From Hygrophila difformis (taxonomy: Eukaryota > Streptophyta > Magnoliopsida > Lamiales > Acanthaceae), in contig JAOANR010000002.1 in assembly GCA_030278955.1 (NCBI GenBank), positions 4,639,982-4,703,981 on the forward strand: DNA of 64,000 nucleotides, in the 5' to 3' direction. A program made the translations under genes and the position numbers. The notes beneath the pieces are model-generated. The model had not been told where the DNA came from, ran no database searches, and worked only from the letters and a program-made list of their open reading frames with translations. Shown here in pieces: positions 22,464 through 33,999 of this stretch (position 1 is the first letter of the stretch; each line of letters begins with the position of its first letter).

Positions 22464-22640
22464 CTGCCACCATTGAGCGGAAACCAAGTTCAAATTTTAA
22501 TGTCAGTATTGGCAGGTAGGAGTTTCATTGGGGACTACAGTTCCCACAAAAATAGAAATTCAGCGATGAGATTTTACGAAAAATATAAAGCATATAAAAA
22601 TACAATGCAAATGATGCGATGTGATTAAAATGTCAAGCCT

Positions 22641-22990
22641 TAGTTTAGACCACCAAAAACCACTAACAATGTATCAGGCTCCAATAATGCATAGTCAAGA
22701 AAAGAAAGTAAGATGGCAGCCTCAATCAAAACGTATATTTGGCACAACGCAACTGAGGTTGCTGGTTCAAATAATTTAGACCAACAGAACACCGCTAACA
22801 AGTTATCAGGCTCCTACGATGCATGGTCCAAGAAAAAGAAGGCAGCGCCTAAATCATAACTTATATTTGACACAACACATTAGTTTTCAAGTGCTAATTC
22901 ACATAATTCAGACCAACAAAACAACACTAACATGCTGTCAGGCTCAAATTATGCATGGTCCAAGGAAAAGAATTAATTTGGCAATTGGTA
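22641..22990. repeat. Minisatellite of about 131-bp unit
   Basis: Three diverged tandem copies start near 22644, 22775 and 22906. Landmarks are TTTAGACCAACA, CTAACA, TCAGGCTC, ATGCATGGTCCAAG and TATATTTGRCACAAC. They lie upstream of the uS5 pieces on the minus strand. Confidence 0.8.
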
Positions 22991-23174
22991 GAGCATGGGT
23001 TTCTTGTATCTTTTGAGTTGGCAAAGAAAAGAATTTTTTTATATTAATTGAGCTACATGGTGTTTTTATTCAGATTGACTAATAATTGATGGAATCCATG
23101 AGGTTGATAGCATGTCATACATCTTTTCGGAAGAGATTGGCGTACTGTTGCAAATGAAAATAAACTCATAGAGC

Positions 23175-23292
23175 ATGCTCTTCACCTTGAACATACACAT
23201 TGCATCGTAGCAATAGATCCTTGAGTGACAGCTTGTACATGGTTTCTCTTGACATCTGAGAAGTCAGCTTCACATACGTCTTGTCCATGCCT
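23175..23292 (-). pseudogene. Unidentified captured exon
   Basis: A clean frame of about 38 codons is flanked by splice-like sites. It includes MDKTYVKLTSQMSRETMYKL and SLKDLLLRCNVYVQ. It looks like a real exon by composition, but I do not recognise the protein. It sits between the MTP and uS5 fragments and may belong to either donor or to a sixth gene. Confidence 0.45.
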
Positions 23293-23699
23293 GTAATAAA
23301 TGAAAAAATTTAGAATATAAAGCATGAGAGGGCATTATCATTTTATCTAGAGAATGAAAAATAGGATCAATTATTTCAACCATGTACTACCATAGACATT
23401 AGGTAAAGTGTTTCACACCCCGAGTTTAAGTCAAATAATCTTATCAGTAATCTAACATATTAGTAATCGCACGACCTAATGAGTATGAGACAATAACTCA
23501 TTCGTTTAACTAACATGATAACTATAAACTCATTCATTTAGAACCTAGCTACAACAGGCAAAGTCTATCGGCTATAAGAGGAAGTAATTATGACACTTGC
23601 ACAGAGTCGCAGTAATAAGGTATCAATGTGCTTGATCTCTTGGTGGTGGTTCTATATGAGGTACGTTAATTTTGTGAGGAAATCGGGAGGAGCTGTTCT

Positions 23700-24330
23700 A
23701 CCAATAAGGAACCACACATTTTCGATAACATTCCCTTGCCCAGGTGCTGATTGTATATATTGCTATCTTCAGCATTTGAGGGAAAATGTTACCATAGTAA
23801 AGTGGCATTAATAAAAGGACAGTAGTATCAAACAAACCAGAAAACTGTTTAACTGATCCAATGCCATGATCAAAGTGAAATGCAAATGAGATCAGCAAAA
23901 AAATCAAATCGAATCAAATCACTATTATGGCACCAATAGGATCGATCCACAGAAGAATCGAACTGCTAAAACAGCAGTGGCTAATCCAACTGAGTTCGTG
24001 ATGACATCAAAAAAATGATCCTGGGCATAGGCTCTGACAATTTCATTCTTAAATCTGCGGCAATAAATCATCAGCACAAATTTCACGACCGTTACAGATA
24101 CCATGATTCCTATCATCCAGATCTCCTGCGCTTTGTTCATCTCAGGTCCAGAGTGTTCGCAAAGAAGAGTCATAGTGTTAAAGCAAACCATTGGCTCATT
24201 TAGATGAAAACACTTGGAACAAAATATTATGTATTTTACTTCCATAAGATGTAAGAGACAAATTACCTTTGCGATTAGTTGACGAACAGACTCCAGAATT
24301 GTTGCTTGGGTCTCGACTATATATTGTTGC
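23700..24330 (-). pseudogene. MTP: Captured metal tolerance protein (Mn-CDF, MTP8-11 group) fragment
   Basis: Cation diffusion facilitators of this group export Mn2+ from the cytosol. The pieces are: 24310-24267 ([12 protein letters not shown], then a GTAAT donor); 24152-23923 ([62 protein letters not shown]), which contains the DxxxD-type HFFDVITN metal-site motif; and 23785-23700 (ATIYTIST-like YTISTWAR, ENV-type region). A one-base loss after AVRFF (expected WWIDP) and a one-base gain after YTISTWAR break the frame. The base pair before SGPEM is AC, not AG, so the acceptor also looks lost. The N-terminal membrane segments and the C-terminal domain are missing. Confidence 0.8.
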
Positions 24331-25059
24331 CACATGTTCAATCAGTGAACTTGTTGCCAAAGCAGCCAATTTACAACAGCCCCATATGTCAGTTGAAATC
24401 TCCACTGGAACACTAATCAATACACACAGAGATTTCAGGGACAGAGGATCTAGCCATATTTTGGTCAATTTTTCCCCATTTCAATTAGAGTTAGCACCTT
24501 CTTTTAGAAGGGCACCAAACATTAATAGTGCTTACCAGCAGAATAGAAAGAAGGCCTTGTGCTAAATTCGTAAAATAACTAAATATAGACTTTATGGAGA
24601 TCAGAAGTAACATCAGCTATTAAGCATGCAAAAAGATAAATAAATAAAACTTGTGAGGATCAATATAAGTAGACTGCCAAACAGACACACACAAGATATA
24701 AGGTTTTGTTTTTCCAGGAATTAGAACATTTGGAATAATATAAAGACACTCAAGTACTTAACAAAACACAGACATAACTGAGGATGCATTTCTTGTACAT
24801 CAACATATTTTTTTAACCTCATGGGCTACTTCCTACTTGCTCGGGTTTCTGGCTTGATTAGTTGACATTATGCCTTCCTATTTTCAGATTCGGATGAGCT
24901 GTAGTATCATTTTTGGTACTCAAATAATTAGTAATGTGTTATTCCAGTCCAACTATGTACCCTGACCCGCTTAAGTGCTTTTGTCTTGAAAAAGACCACA
25001 CTCCTATGACTTTCCCCAAGAAAGTAAAACAGGAATTACAGAAAAATAAATTATGGTAC
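24331..25059. other. Helitron interior between BSK and MTP fragments
   Basis: A/T-rich intron-like sequence; no exon recognised. Confidence 0.45.
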
Positions 25060-25435
25060 CTGAGAATAGCAGTCCATAGCAGTTTTGAAATCTTTGTCCC
25101 GGAATGCCAAATCACCTCTTTTCCTTGCATCCAGCATATCTCTCATTTGTTGAGTCCATTCTGGGAAGGATAACTATTTTGCATCCACATCAGTTCCACA
25201 GGATAGGTATAGAACAATAAAAGTCGAGATAAATTCAAAGCAGCAAGTTCAGCTACAACACTTACCTCGTTGGATCCTTCATCATCTTTGTAATGTTGCA
25301 TCACCAAAAACTGATGAATAGCATAGCAGTGAGGTCCATGCGTGAGCATGCATCACCCATTGGAGAGAGTGGATGTGGAGGCGTCGAGGGAGCCTCTTCA
25401 TGCTTCGGAATTCCCAGCATAACATAAGAAGGGAC
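25060..25435 (-). pseudogene. BSK: Captured brassinosteroid-signalling kinase (BSK) fragment
   Basis: Two exons lie on the minus strand. 25435-25266 encodes VPSYVMLGIPKHEEAPSTPP, PLSPMGDACSRMDLTA, then HQFLVMQHYKDDEGSNE, between a CTGCAG acceptor and a GTAAG donor. 25173-25060 encodes LSFPEWTQQMRDMLDARKRG and DLAFRDKDFKTAMDCYSQ, with AG and GT at its borders. This is the junction between the pseudokinase domain and the TPR region of plant BSKs. A tandem duplication of GCTAT after DLTA (near 25322-25331) adds 5 bases and causes a frameshift and early stop. The kinase domain and most TPRs are absent. Confidence 0.85.
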
Positions 25436-25758
25436 CTGCAGTAATTAGGAATATATTTTGTCATATTCATAGCAGTATTCAGGCAACAAAAACAAGAGAA
25501 ACTACACAATATCAGTCAGCATTTCACCAGCCTATATTCAACTGCGTAATAAACTTAAGCACCATCCGAAAGTCTGGGGTAAGCCAGGAATATATTATAA
25601 GGTCACTTATAGATTAAAGAAAGAAATGATCACAATATATACCACTCCCGAAAGTGTGAAAATCATGTATTTCCTCCGTATTTGAATCAAAGAAACTATG
25701 AAATGGGTACACTACAAACTCCGATCTACTGAGAGCAGCATCAATTGAAGAAATTCTA

Positions 25759-25784
25759 TTAGGGTTAGGGTTAGGGTTAGGGTA
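25759..25784 (+). repeat. Short TTAGGG run
   Basis: Four tandem TTAGGG units. The plant telomere repeat is TTTAGGG, so this is more likely a 5'-UTR-type AGGGTT repeat than telomeric DNA. Confidence 0.8.
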
Positions 25785-25977
25785 TGTTGCATCTTTTCAT
25801 AGACACAGGTTCACATGTATATATGCACACACAAAAGAAGAAGAAAAAGGAATATAGTAGTAGTGTATATATAGTGCAGGGCAGGCAGGAGAAATTCATT
25901 ATTAGGTTATAGAGAAGAAGCTTATATAAAGAATGGAGGATTCATGAGAGATTAATAATGAGAATATTGAAAAGGAG

Positions 25978-26000
25978 GTGTGTGTGTGTGTGTGTGTGTA
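25978..26000. repeat. (GT)n microsatellite
   Basis: About eleven GT units lie inside the Helitron, near a TAAATAG triplicate at 26048-26070. Confidence 0.9.
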
Positions 26001-26300
26001 TGTTGATGAAGAATTTCAGAAATGGAGAAAAGCAAATAAGGGTTTTCTAAATAGTAAATAGTAAATAGTATTCATTGACACAATTGACCAGGTAAAAAGG
26101 AAATGTATAGCATATAACAACATTCGTGTAAAGACATTTGGGCGACAAACACACCTCACTTACAGAACAAATTCCCACAGACACAGGCTAACTATATGAC
26201 TCAATTCTAATTATTTCTACAGAGTTCTGCAATGAGATTATCTATCCAAGTCAGGGTGAACCTTGTAAAAATAATTAGAATTGAGTCATATAGTTATTCA

Positions 26301-27339
26301 TCAGGGGTCAGTTAAATTCCAACCTGGTAACTGTTTGTCAACAAAGAACACATCCAAATTAACGGTATACCTGCGACGAAATTGTATGTTAGAACTTGAT
26401 ATGACTATATAGTGAAATTTTACCAAAGAAAATTCAAAAGTGCAGCTTAAGTAGATATTTTACCATGCCACGATGACATCAACAGTGTAGTGCTTGCGAG
26501 ATGCAACAATCAGCAAGCTTTGAATCACGACCAGTAGCCAAGCACAGGACTTCATAAACCTGCCACATCCCGAGCAAAGCCACTTTTGAATCATCCATGA
26601 GGCCCATAAATGGGAAAACAGTACAGTGATAGCTTACCTTTTAATACCATATTTATGGAATGTGCGAACAAAGATCAGTGAGAATATCATGTGAGACGGA
26701 AATATCAAATCATCACAGCCATAAATGGGTCCTCTAGGAACCGCACAACCGTAGATTTTTAGCTTAATGAATAATTTGTTTGGACATTGTAAGTTTCACG
26801 ACACCAAATGGAAGACAAATAAGGTGATTTTCACTTACAGTTAATTAACAGAACTTCCAAAATTCGATTAGGTCATGGAAGCCTAGCAAGCTTTGAACCT
26901 TACACCATTCAGAACAAAGTTTCAACATAGCAAAGTCTACACATAGAAACTATGAAGATGATCTCTTAGAAAAAGTAAAGATCCAATGTGGTACAATATG
27001 AAACCATATATTTTACCTCTCGACAATGGTAATTTGGGCCAGGCAACTGGGTAGAAAAGAAAGTGATGATCCGAAGAAATTGACCAGCCTGCATCAAGTA
27101 CACAGAGAAAATGAACAAAGACAAATAATCAAAAAAGAAATCAAAATACATTAGTATTTTCTAGTACTTCATTTCATCTTATTGTTGAAAAGTAAATGAT
27201 TTTTAAAGTGCTAACACATTGAAACTTTGTTATACAAAGAATGAAACAAGGAACTTTACGTACAACTAAGAATCCTAAAACCGTACACCATATCAGTGTA
27301 AGTCTTCTTAGTCTTCACTACGAAAGGATGGAAAGTCCA
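26301..27339 (-). pseudogene. IPCS: Captured inositol phosphorylceramide synthase fragment
   Basis: IPCS transfers phosphoinositol to ceramide in the Golgi. Five exon pieces remain. 27339-27264 carries WTFHPFVVKTKKTYT, then an IWC..VLGFLV stretch. 27089-27018 encodes [20 protein letters not shown] and HCRE, then a donor. About 26755-26638 encodes [20 protein letters not shown] and [13 protein letters not shown], then GTAAGC. 26559-26464 encodes [20 protein letters not shown] and [11 protein letters not shown]. 26370-26301 encodes YTVNLDVFFVDKQLPG with stop TGA. The catalytic His of SHMIF and the His/Asp of RKHYTVDV are present. Exon joins restore a W codon across the last intron. A loss equal to about 5 bases after KKTYT shifts the frame. 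The N-terminal exons and the exon between HCRE and RGP are missing or eroded. Confidence 0.88.
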
Positions 27340-27426
27340 CTGCAGGCAGCATCAAGCGGTACGAAATTAAATTAAGACAAAAAAAAGAAATGAGGTAAAA
27401 TACATGTCTCTAGTAGAGTAAAAACT

Positions 27427-27960
27427 CACCAAGACCCCAACGACCCTTGAGGTTCGAGAACAAGCCTAAATCCGAGGCAGCGGCGATAGCGCAGGGCTTC
27501 TTGCCTTCCCGGCGGCGACGTGACTGCGGCTCTATTGTAGCAAATGCGACGTAGAGGGGGCGAAGATCCAATAATTTTTACAGAGCTTTGGACGGACAGA
27601 CAATCCAAAAAATTTGAGAATTAGGGTTGAGGCCTGGACGAGAGAATAGAAGAGGAAATAAGGTAGTGAGGCCGGCGACGGTGACTGGCCAAGGTCGGGG
27701 CGGCGCTGGTGCGTGGCGGTGGCGGCGATTTTGGTGTCGTCCTAATGGAATCTCCCCTCCCTCTGCACCCCTCAGTTGAGTTCCTTCTCTACTCTCCCTC
27801 AACGGCACGCACGGTGTACTCACGATTGAATCGGTAGGAGCGGACCACCGCCGACAAGCTCGGCTCCTTGGCGGAATCAATCACCGACTACGCGGGGCAG
27901 AGGGGTTGAACCTGGAAGGCGTTGAGAATTTGGGAATGAGGGATTGAATCTGGAAAAGAT
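27427..27960 (-). other. GC-rich 5' segment of the Helitron, exon-like
   Basis: This stretch is far richer in G+C than its surroundings and has open frames of 60-100 codons, for example one with SDLGLFSNLKGRWGLG before a GTGAG donor-like site at 27428. It could be the 5' UTR and first exon of a captured gene. I cannot identify it. Confidence 0.4.
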
Positions 27961-28141
27961 GAGAAATGAGAAAAAGGGAATGAATGTGTAACATGCGGGA
28001 ATCGATCCCAGATAAATAATTCACTCACCCTTTGATCCAATGGCTACAATTTCAATTGGATTTGGGATCCAACGGTTGAGAATCAAAATTGGAGGTTGGA
28101 AGATTTTGGCTCTCCCTCTTATATAGTATAATAGAAATAGA
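27961..28141 (-). other. Helitron 5' terminal region
   Basis: It starts TCTATTTCTATTATACTATA on the minus strand and continues AAGAGGGAGAGCCAAAATCT, with CAACCGTTGGAT about 55 bases in. This layout is shared by many plant Helitron 5' ends. Confidence 0.75.
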
Positions 28142-28633
28142 TATCCTGCAATGTCCAGGATGGGCACCACATGTTGTGCCTTGGGTGGCTCTAGGGGATA
28201 AATATCAGTTTAGAAATGTGTTAATTAAATTAGGAGAATGAAGGATATCACTGATTTATTCTCTGCCTAGGTCCGCTAATTAAAGCAGACCATTTAGAAA
28301 GGCCTACTGTCCTACTCCTAGTTTAATCTAAATCTTGCTATATTGTTTCTAGAGCAACAAAGACACTGACGTGTGGACCTGAGTCATATCTCAATTGCGT
28401 ACTATAATGTGATTACCAATTTGAAATAGTTTAGTGAATACAGTCCATATAAAACTCTATCCCCAAATCCTTCGATGCTTACATATTTTTGTAGCTCCTC
28501 TAATTATATTTATATCTCTAAAATTTTGTGATGGCTGCGCATTCTTCTTTCCAACTCACGTTCCATAGTTTTAACACCTCATTATCCTTAAGACCCTAAT
28601 AACATGCTCGCATAACTGATCTTACCTTACAGA
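28142..28633. other. Unassigned segment before Tekay gag
   Basis: A 5' LTR for the downstream element would be expected near here, but I see no TGTAACACC start, no GGTGTTACA end and no PBS. The last bases (TTACAGAATGGCACC) match the gag-start context of the related elements, so at least the end is leader. Confidence 0.5.
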
Positions 28634-31097
28634 ATGGCACCATGTGGAAGGCCTAGGAAAAACAACCCCAATGCTCAAGCTAACAATGCAAATGTTTCTA
28701 GACCTCAAAACCTGAACCAAGGGGCTGTCCCTAATGACGGTCCGGGTATGGTGAATGTACCCCCAAATGTGAATCAACAGGCACCCCGAAATCAAAACAT
28801 TCCCGATGCTGGAGATCAACCACCTCACAACCCGAACGTGCCCAACTTTGGCAATACGGATGAACGACTGCAAACAATTGAACAAATGTTGATAACTTTA
28901 GGCAACGCCCAACTCCAACAGAGGCAAGCAGCTGCTCCTGTGCCTCCACCGCAGGCCCAACTGAACTACCTGGCTGTGGTGAGTCAATACCATCCACCAC
29001 GCTACGAAGGCCAAGAAGATCCCGCAAAATTGGAGGAATGGATTAGAACATTCGACAATTTGCTGAATGCTACTAGGTGTCCTGAAGAACAAAAGGTACA
29101 AGTGGCAACATACTTCCTGGGCGGGGAAGCAGATGAATGGTGGAAAGACTACCAAGGAGAATTGGGGAATGATGATGAGCCTTACTCCTGGGATGAAGTA
29201 AAGGAAGCACTGCGAGAACCTTTCTACCCTATGAGTATCAAGGCAGCAAAATATGAGGAATTTCTGAACCTAAGGCAGGGTATCATGACGGTACAGGAGT
29301 ATTATGCAAAGTTCAAGGAACTCGTGAGGTTTGCTCCACGCTTAGTGCCGACCGATGCTGAAAAGGCACAGAAGTTTGAAATGGTATTAACACTTTCAAT
29401 CCGAGAAATTTTAGTGGGTGGTCAGCACACAACCTTACAATCAGTCTATGATCGGGTAGTGGCAATTGCTCGAGTCCAACAACTGAAGAGAAGGGCAGTC
29501 GGGGAGACTAGTAGAGGGCCACAGGGTCAAGATAAGATGAATCGCAACAATCAGAACACCAACAATAATTTTCGGGGAGGAAATGGGCGTGGTGGCTCCA
29601 ATGCGACATATCAGGGAAGAAATGGTGGCAACAGGAATCAAGGGAATCGTGCCCCACCACCTTGTCCGAAGTGTAATAGGCCACATATGGTTAGAGAGTG
29701 CCCTGGGCCAAGGAACTGTTATCGATGTGGCCGGGAAGGTCACCGAGTTGTAGAATGCAGGGTACGAGCAGAATCGATTGTGAAAAGAGAGGATTTGACC
29801 AACCGCCCTGTAGCAAATCAACAGCAAAACAATCAAGAGCGTCGCAATGGCAACAACCAGGGACCAAGGCCGCAACAGAATCAGAATCAGGGCAATTGGA
29901 ATAATCGAAATCGAGGACAACATGGAAATCAAGGTGGTGCAGCAGGGAGATTGAACGTCATTAACCAAGCCGATATTCCTGAGCAAGCTGATGTGTTAGC
30001 ATGTACTTTTACTGCTTTGACTGTATCTGTTAAGGTGTTATTCGACTCTGGTGCTAGTTGTTCATTCATTTCTTTGAGAATCATATCGAACTTAGAGCTA
30101 CCTACTCCTGAACTGATCAAGTTAGGAATCCAACTACCTTCGGGTGAGGTTGTATCGTGCTCTGAACGATACAATGGAATCCCTATGATCATCAAGAACT
30201 TAGAATTCTTCGCTAACCTGATCAAATTTGATCTCAAAGATTTTGATATAATATTGGGAATGGACTGGCTAACCCAATACAAGGCGGTAATTGATTGTCA
30301 AAAGCAAAAAATTACCTTATTAAAGAGTAGAGGCAAGAAAGCGATATACTATGCTCACCCTCCGAGACAAGCTGCTAGGGTAGTCAATGCCCTAAAGTTC
30401 ACCAATCTAATTAGGAAGGGCTACCCTTTGTATGTTGGGTATGTATGCAACCTTGAAGCGCAGCAAAGAGAGATAAATAACATTCCGATTGTTAAGGAAT
30501 ACTCGGATGTATTTCCTGAAGACATTCCAGGGATGCCGCCGCAACGAGACGTCGAGTTTACTATTGACCTAATTCCCGGCATCGAACCCGTGTCAAAAGC
30601 ACCCTATCGTATGGCACCACTCGAGATGAAGGAGCTAAAAGACCAACTTGAGGAGTTGTTGGGAAAAGGGTACATTCGACCCAGTACCTCACCATGGGGA
30701 GCGCCCGTGTTGTTGGTGAAGAAGAAAGATGGTGGGTTACGACTCTGCATTGACTATAGAGGGTTAAATCAAGTCACTGTTAAAAACAAGTACCCGCTGC
30801 CGAGGATTGAAGATCTCTTTGACCAGTTGAAAGGGGCTAAGATATTCTCAAAGATTGATTTGAGATCCGGATACCATCAGTTATGAATTGCAGAGAAGGA
30901 CATCCAGAAGACGGCCTTTCGCACCCGATATGGCCACTATGAATTCGTGGTGATGCTCTTTGGGCTAACTAATGCCCCTGCGGTGTTCATGAATCTGATG
31001 AACAGTGTGTTCCGTGAGATGCTGGATCTGTGCGTTGTCGTTTTTATCGATGACATTCTGATATACTCGCGGGACAAAGAGGAGCATGCAAAACACC
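28634..31097 (+). pseudogene. Tekay gag-pol, 5' part (gag, protease, start of RT)
   Basis: The open frame runs to 30886 (750 codons). The gag domain spans about residues 110-285 ([22 protein letters not shown]). Zinc knuckles are [13 protein letters not shown] (344-356) and [14 protein letters not shown] (362-375). Protease has DSGASC at 471-476. RT starts near 610 with [17 protein letters not shown] and [17 protein letters not shown]. At 30884 a TGA replaces the Arg codon of [10 protein letters not shown] (CGA to TGA). The frame continues through [14 protein letters not shown] and [10 protein letters not shown] to EEHAKH at 31097, where the Athila LTR begins after ACACC. Gag and pol form one uninterrupted frame, unlike the minus-strand Tekay element. 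The start is the ATG in TTACAGAATGGCACC. Confidence 0.9.
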
Positions 31098-33999
31098 TGA
31101 AACTTTTTGACAATTTCCCACACGAGCGTTTTCCAAAATATACCAGGTTAGATTTATTAAATGAAAGGAGTTATGATTCACGGGAAGGGGTTTAGGGATA
31201 TATATCAAGATTATTAGTCTTTTTATTACTCAAGTGTGGTGTTTTAATTTCAAATGGCGCTGTGGTCCTCTCTGTCATGAAACTGTTGACAAATCTCATG
31301 GTACAGCCGGGATAGGTTGACCTTCAGCCTGTCACACTGAGGGTCCCCAGCATATGTGCCATGATACTTCTCATCAATTCTTGACATAAGATTCCCTGCC
31401 ATGAAACTTTTGACAGATTTCCACTCCATGAGTATTTTCTGAAAAATCATGATCCTGGTTTAGGTTTTATTTAATGAAACCGATTTATGATGGCGGAGTT
31501 GTGATTAGGGATATATTTATAGGTTGTCACGTTTTTATTACTCGTGTTTAAGAAACTGTGGCCCGAAAGCGCACGGTGTCAAAAATTGCAGTAATTTATA
31601 GTAAGACCGGATCGTTCACTGGAGGATGTGCGATAGAAGCAGGGCCCACGTCGTTTTACTAGATTTTCCATTCGTATTGCTCAATGGGTTTGAAAAGTGA
31701 TTAATAACTACTGACATGAATTTAAACTGGATTACAAAAGCATTTAAATGACTCTACAAAGCGAATAAATCTATTCTAGAAAGCGGGTAAAGATTATTCT
31801 AAGAATGCGATAAACGTTATCTATGAAAGCAGGGAAAAATTACATTGTGCCAACCGTGAAGCTGAATCACAATGTAGACAGAAGGGACAGGAAGAAAAGA
31901 ATGAAAATTGGACAAGATTTAGACATAGCAGTATTAAACTTCCATTTTTATACACAGATCTTTGTTTGGGATAATTCTATCAGATAACTAATTCTCATGC
32001 TCTCAATAATGCTTTCCCTTTAACAGACAGGTACTTACAACATGAGTTTACATGTTCTTAAGACCACAAATTCTAAGATACCACAGATTTGTAACTGCCC
32101 TGGCCTGGGTGTGTTACTTCATCTGTGGTGGAAAAGCAACACCCGACATATCATTTATTGAAATGCCAAGTACTACTATCATTCTCCCATGTCACACCCA
32201 AAGATTCTAATTAAGTCCTAAACTATCCCTTAACTGTCAATCCTAGTAGCAGTTACGCAACTCTCAATACAACTGAGTGACCTCTAATGAAAGCGGTTAA
32301 AAGAAAGCAGCAAAGAAAGCATTTAAAACCTATCACTCGGAGGTTTTGAAAATCTGACCCTGGTAGTAAAAGACAGCTCCCCATCAGGATGAAGGAGTAT
32401 GGATCAAGAATTCCCGGCTCTTGGTGAACCACTAGTGTGTTCACTTCCTTCCGGGTGATTATGAGATACAAACTAATGAAACGAACTAATGATTTAGTTC
32501 GTTCCGGATGCACTCACTTAGGACTCGAAAATAGGCTTTGGCAGAAGAGGATAGCAGTTGAAAGAAAGCTCAACCCTATCTTAGAAAATAACCAAGGCCT
32601 GGATGATGTTCCTCTGAGATTATTTACTACACTGTATTTGAGTCCAAGTGGACCCCATCTCGGTGTAATATTTGATCTTAGATTTCCAACAAACAGCAAT
32701 TTTGGAAAATAATGGATTTGAAAATCATTCCCTAAACAGGTACTCGACTCTCAGTTAAAACACAGACCCTTTCTGTCTAGAAGAGACCTAATCGCTGATT
32801 CTGCTTCTAATTCCCCAAAATCAACCCTTGACAGAATATGAATTAGTCACAACTGAGGAATTTATCCCTTACTCCAATCCGGATGTTATAAAGAGAGTTT
32901 TGTTGGAAATTTATTACACAATATCTGTTTAAAATCTAGACTTCTATTGTCCAAGGGAAGGATCCCAAAATAATTACAGACCACAATAATACATAATATT
33001 ATCATGCATAAAGATATAGGGAAGTGTAAAATTAATTGACCCAAAATAAAGATGCGGGTCTAGACAGAAGGTGAAACACAGATATGAAGTGGTCAGGAGA
33101 CCAAAGTAATGGCAGAATAATCAGGTGGACTTGTAAACATCTACTGTCCAATTTCCCAATTACTCGGATGGAGCGAATTTAGACAGCTTAAACCCTATAA
33201 TGGTAGTGTCAATACCAGTTGGATCTCCACTGTCTGTGAATTCGGATAAAAACCTACATGCTTCCCTTCTATAATGATTGTCAGTTAGCATTGACTGATG
33301 CCAACTGACTCCCATTACAGATTGAAATTTGGGTTTGGAAATTAAGATAAGAAAAATAAAACTGTATCTGGATGGGAGTCAGCCGAGCAGCTATTATAAC
33401 TCCGGATGGGCGAACCGCCAAGGCTTCCACTGACAGTCATCCAGACCATGCAAAATAACACTTAGTAATTAATACCCAGAATACGAGCTAGTTATACATG
33501 AGGGAATACCCGCCAACATTAGTCTGATGCATTCTTTACTAATTGTTCCACACAACACGCAAAGACAAAATCAATAAGAAATAAAAGAAGATTCCTTGTA
33601 TGAGAGACATTGGTTTCTCATGCAAGGTTGTGGATTGGGTCCACAATTGATGGTCTTAAATAATCCTTCCTACCATAATTAATTACAGTCCGGATTATCT
33701 GTTTAAGTCATCAAGATTTTGTTTATAGAGGAGTATTTTACTGGCAATTGAACAAAGGTCCTTTAATCATGATGATTATTGATGTTTGATTATTGCTAAT
33801 CTCAATCTTTAATCATTAATGAGTCAAGGGTTCAATCAGTTAAGCGATGAAAATGGAGAATCAAAATTTGGGCAGCATAACACCCTATATTGCAATTCCA
33901 GAATGTTACACCTTAACCCGTGGGGTTATGATGTGAGTTTTGCAATATAATATGGGAAGAGAATGAAGATTGTTTGAGATTAAATAGAGAGAAGGGAAT

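Larger units (their letters stand above)
19958..28141 (-). mobile_element. Non-autonomous Helitron with captured gene fragments (8184 bp)
   Basis: On the minus strand the 5' end is TCTATTTCTATTATACTATA, leading into AAGAGGGAGAGCC, the start typical of many plant Helitrons. The 3' end has a hairpin (stem CTGTGC/GCACAG, loop ATC), then TTCGCCA and CTAG. The flanking bases are A before the 5' TC (28142) and T after CTAG (19957), as expected for insertion between A and T without target duplication. No Rep or helicase is present. The interior carries fragments of IPCS, BSK, MTP, uS5m and SEC16, all on the Helitron's own strand with intron remnants. The exact 5' base is less sure than the 3' end because a second TCTATTATACT lies 8 bases further in. 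Confidence 0.85.

Noticed and set aside
25759..25784. TTAGGG run as an interstitial telomere
   Set aside because: Only four units, and not the plant TTTAGGG form; AGGGTT repeats are common in plant 5' UTRs.
20889..27880. Captured fragments as functional host genes
   Set aside because: Each covers only part of its protein, most have frameshifts, and all lie between Helitron ends.
27578..27880. 100-aa frame in the GC-rich Helitron segment as a gene
   Set aside because: Low-complexity Pro/Arg composition and no domain; kept only as an exon-like segment.
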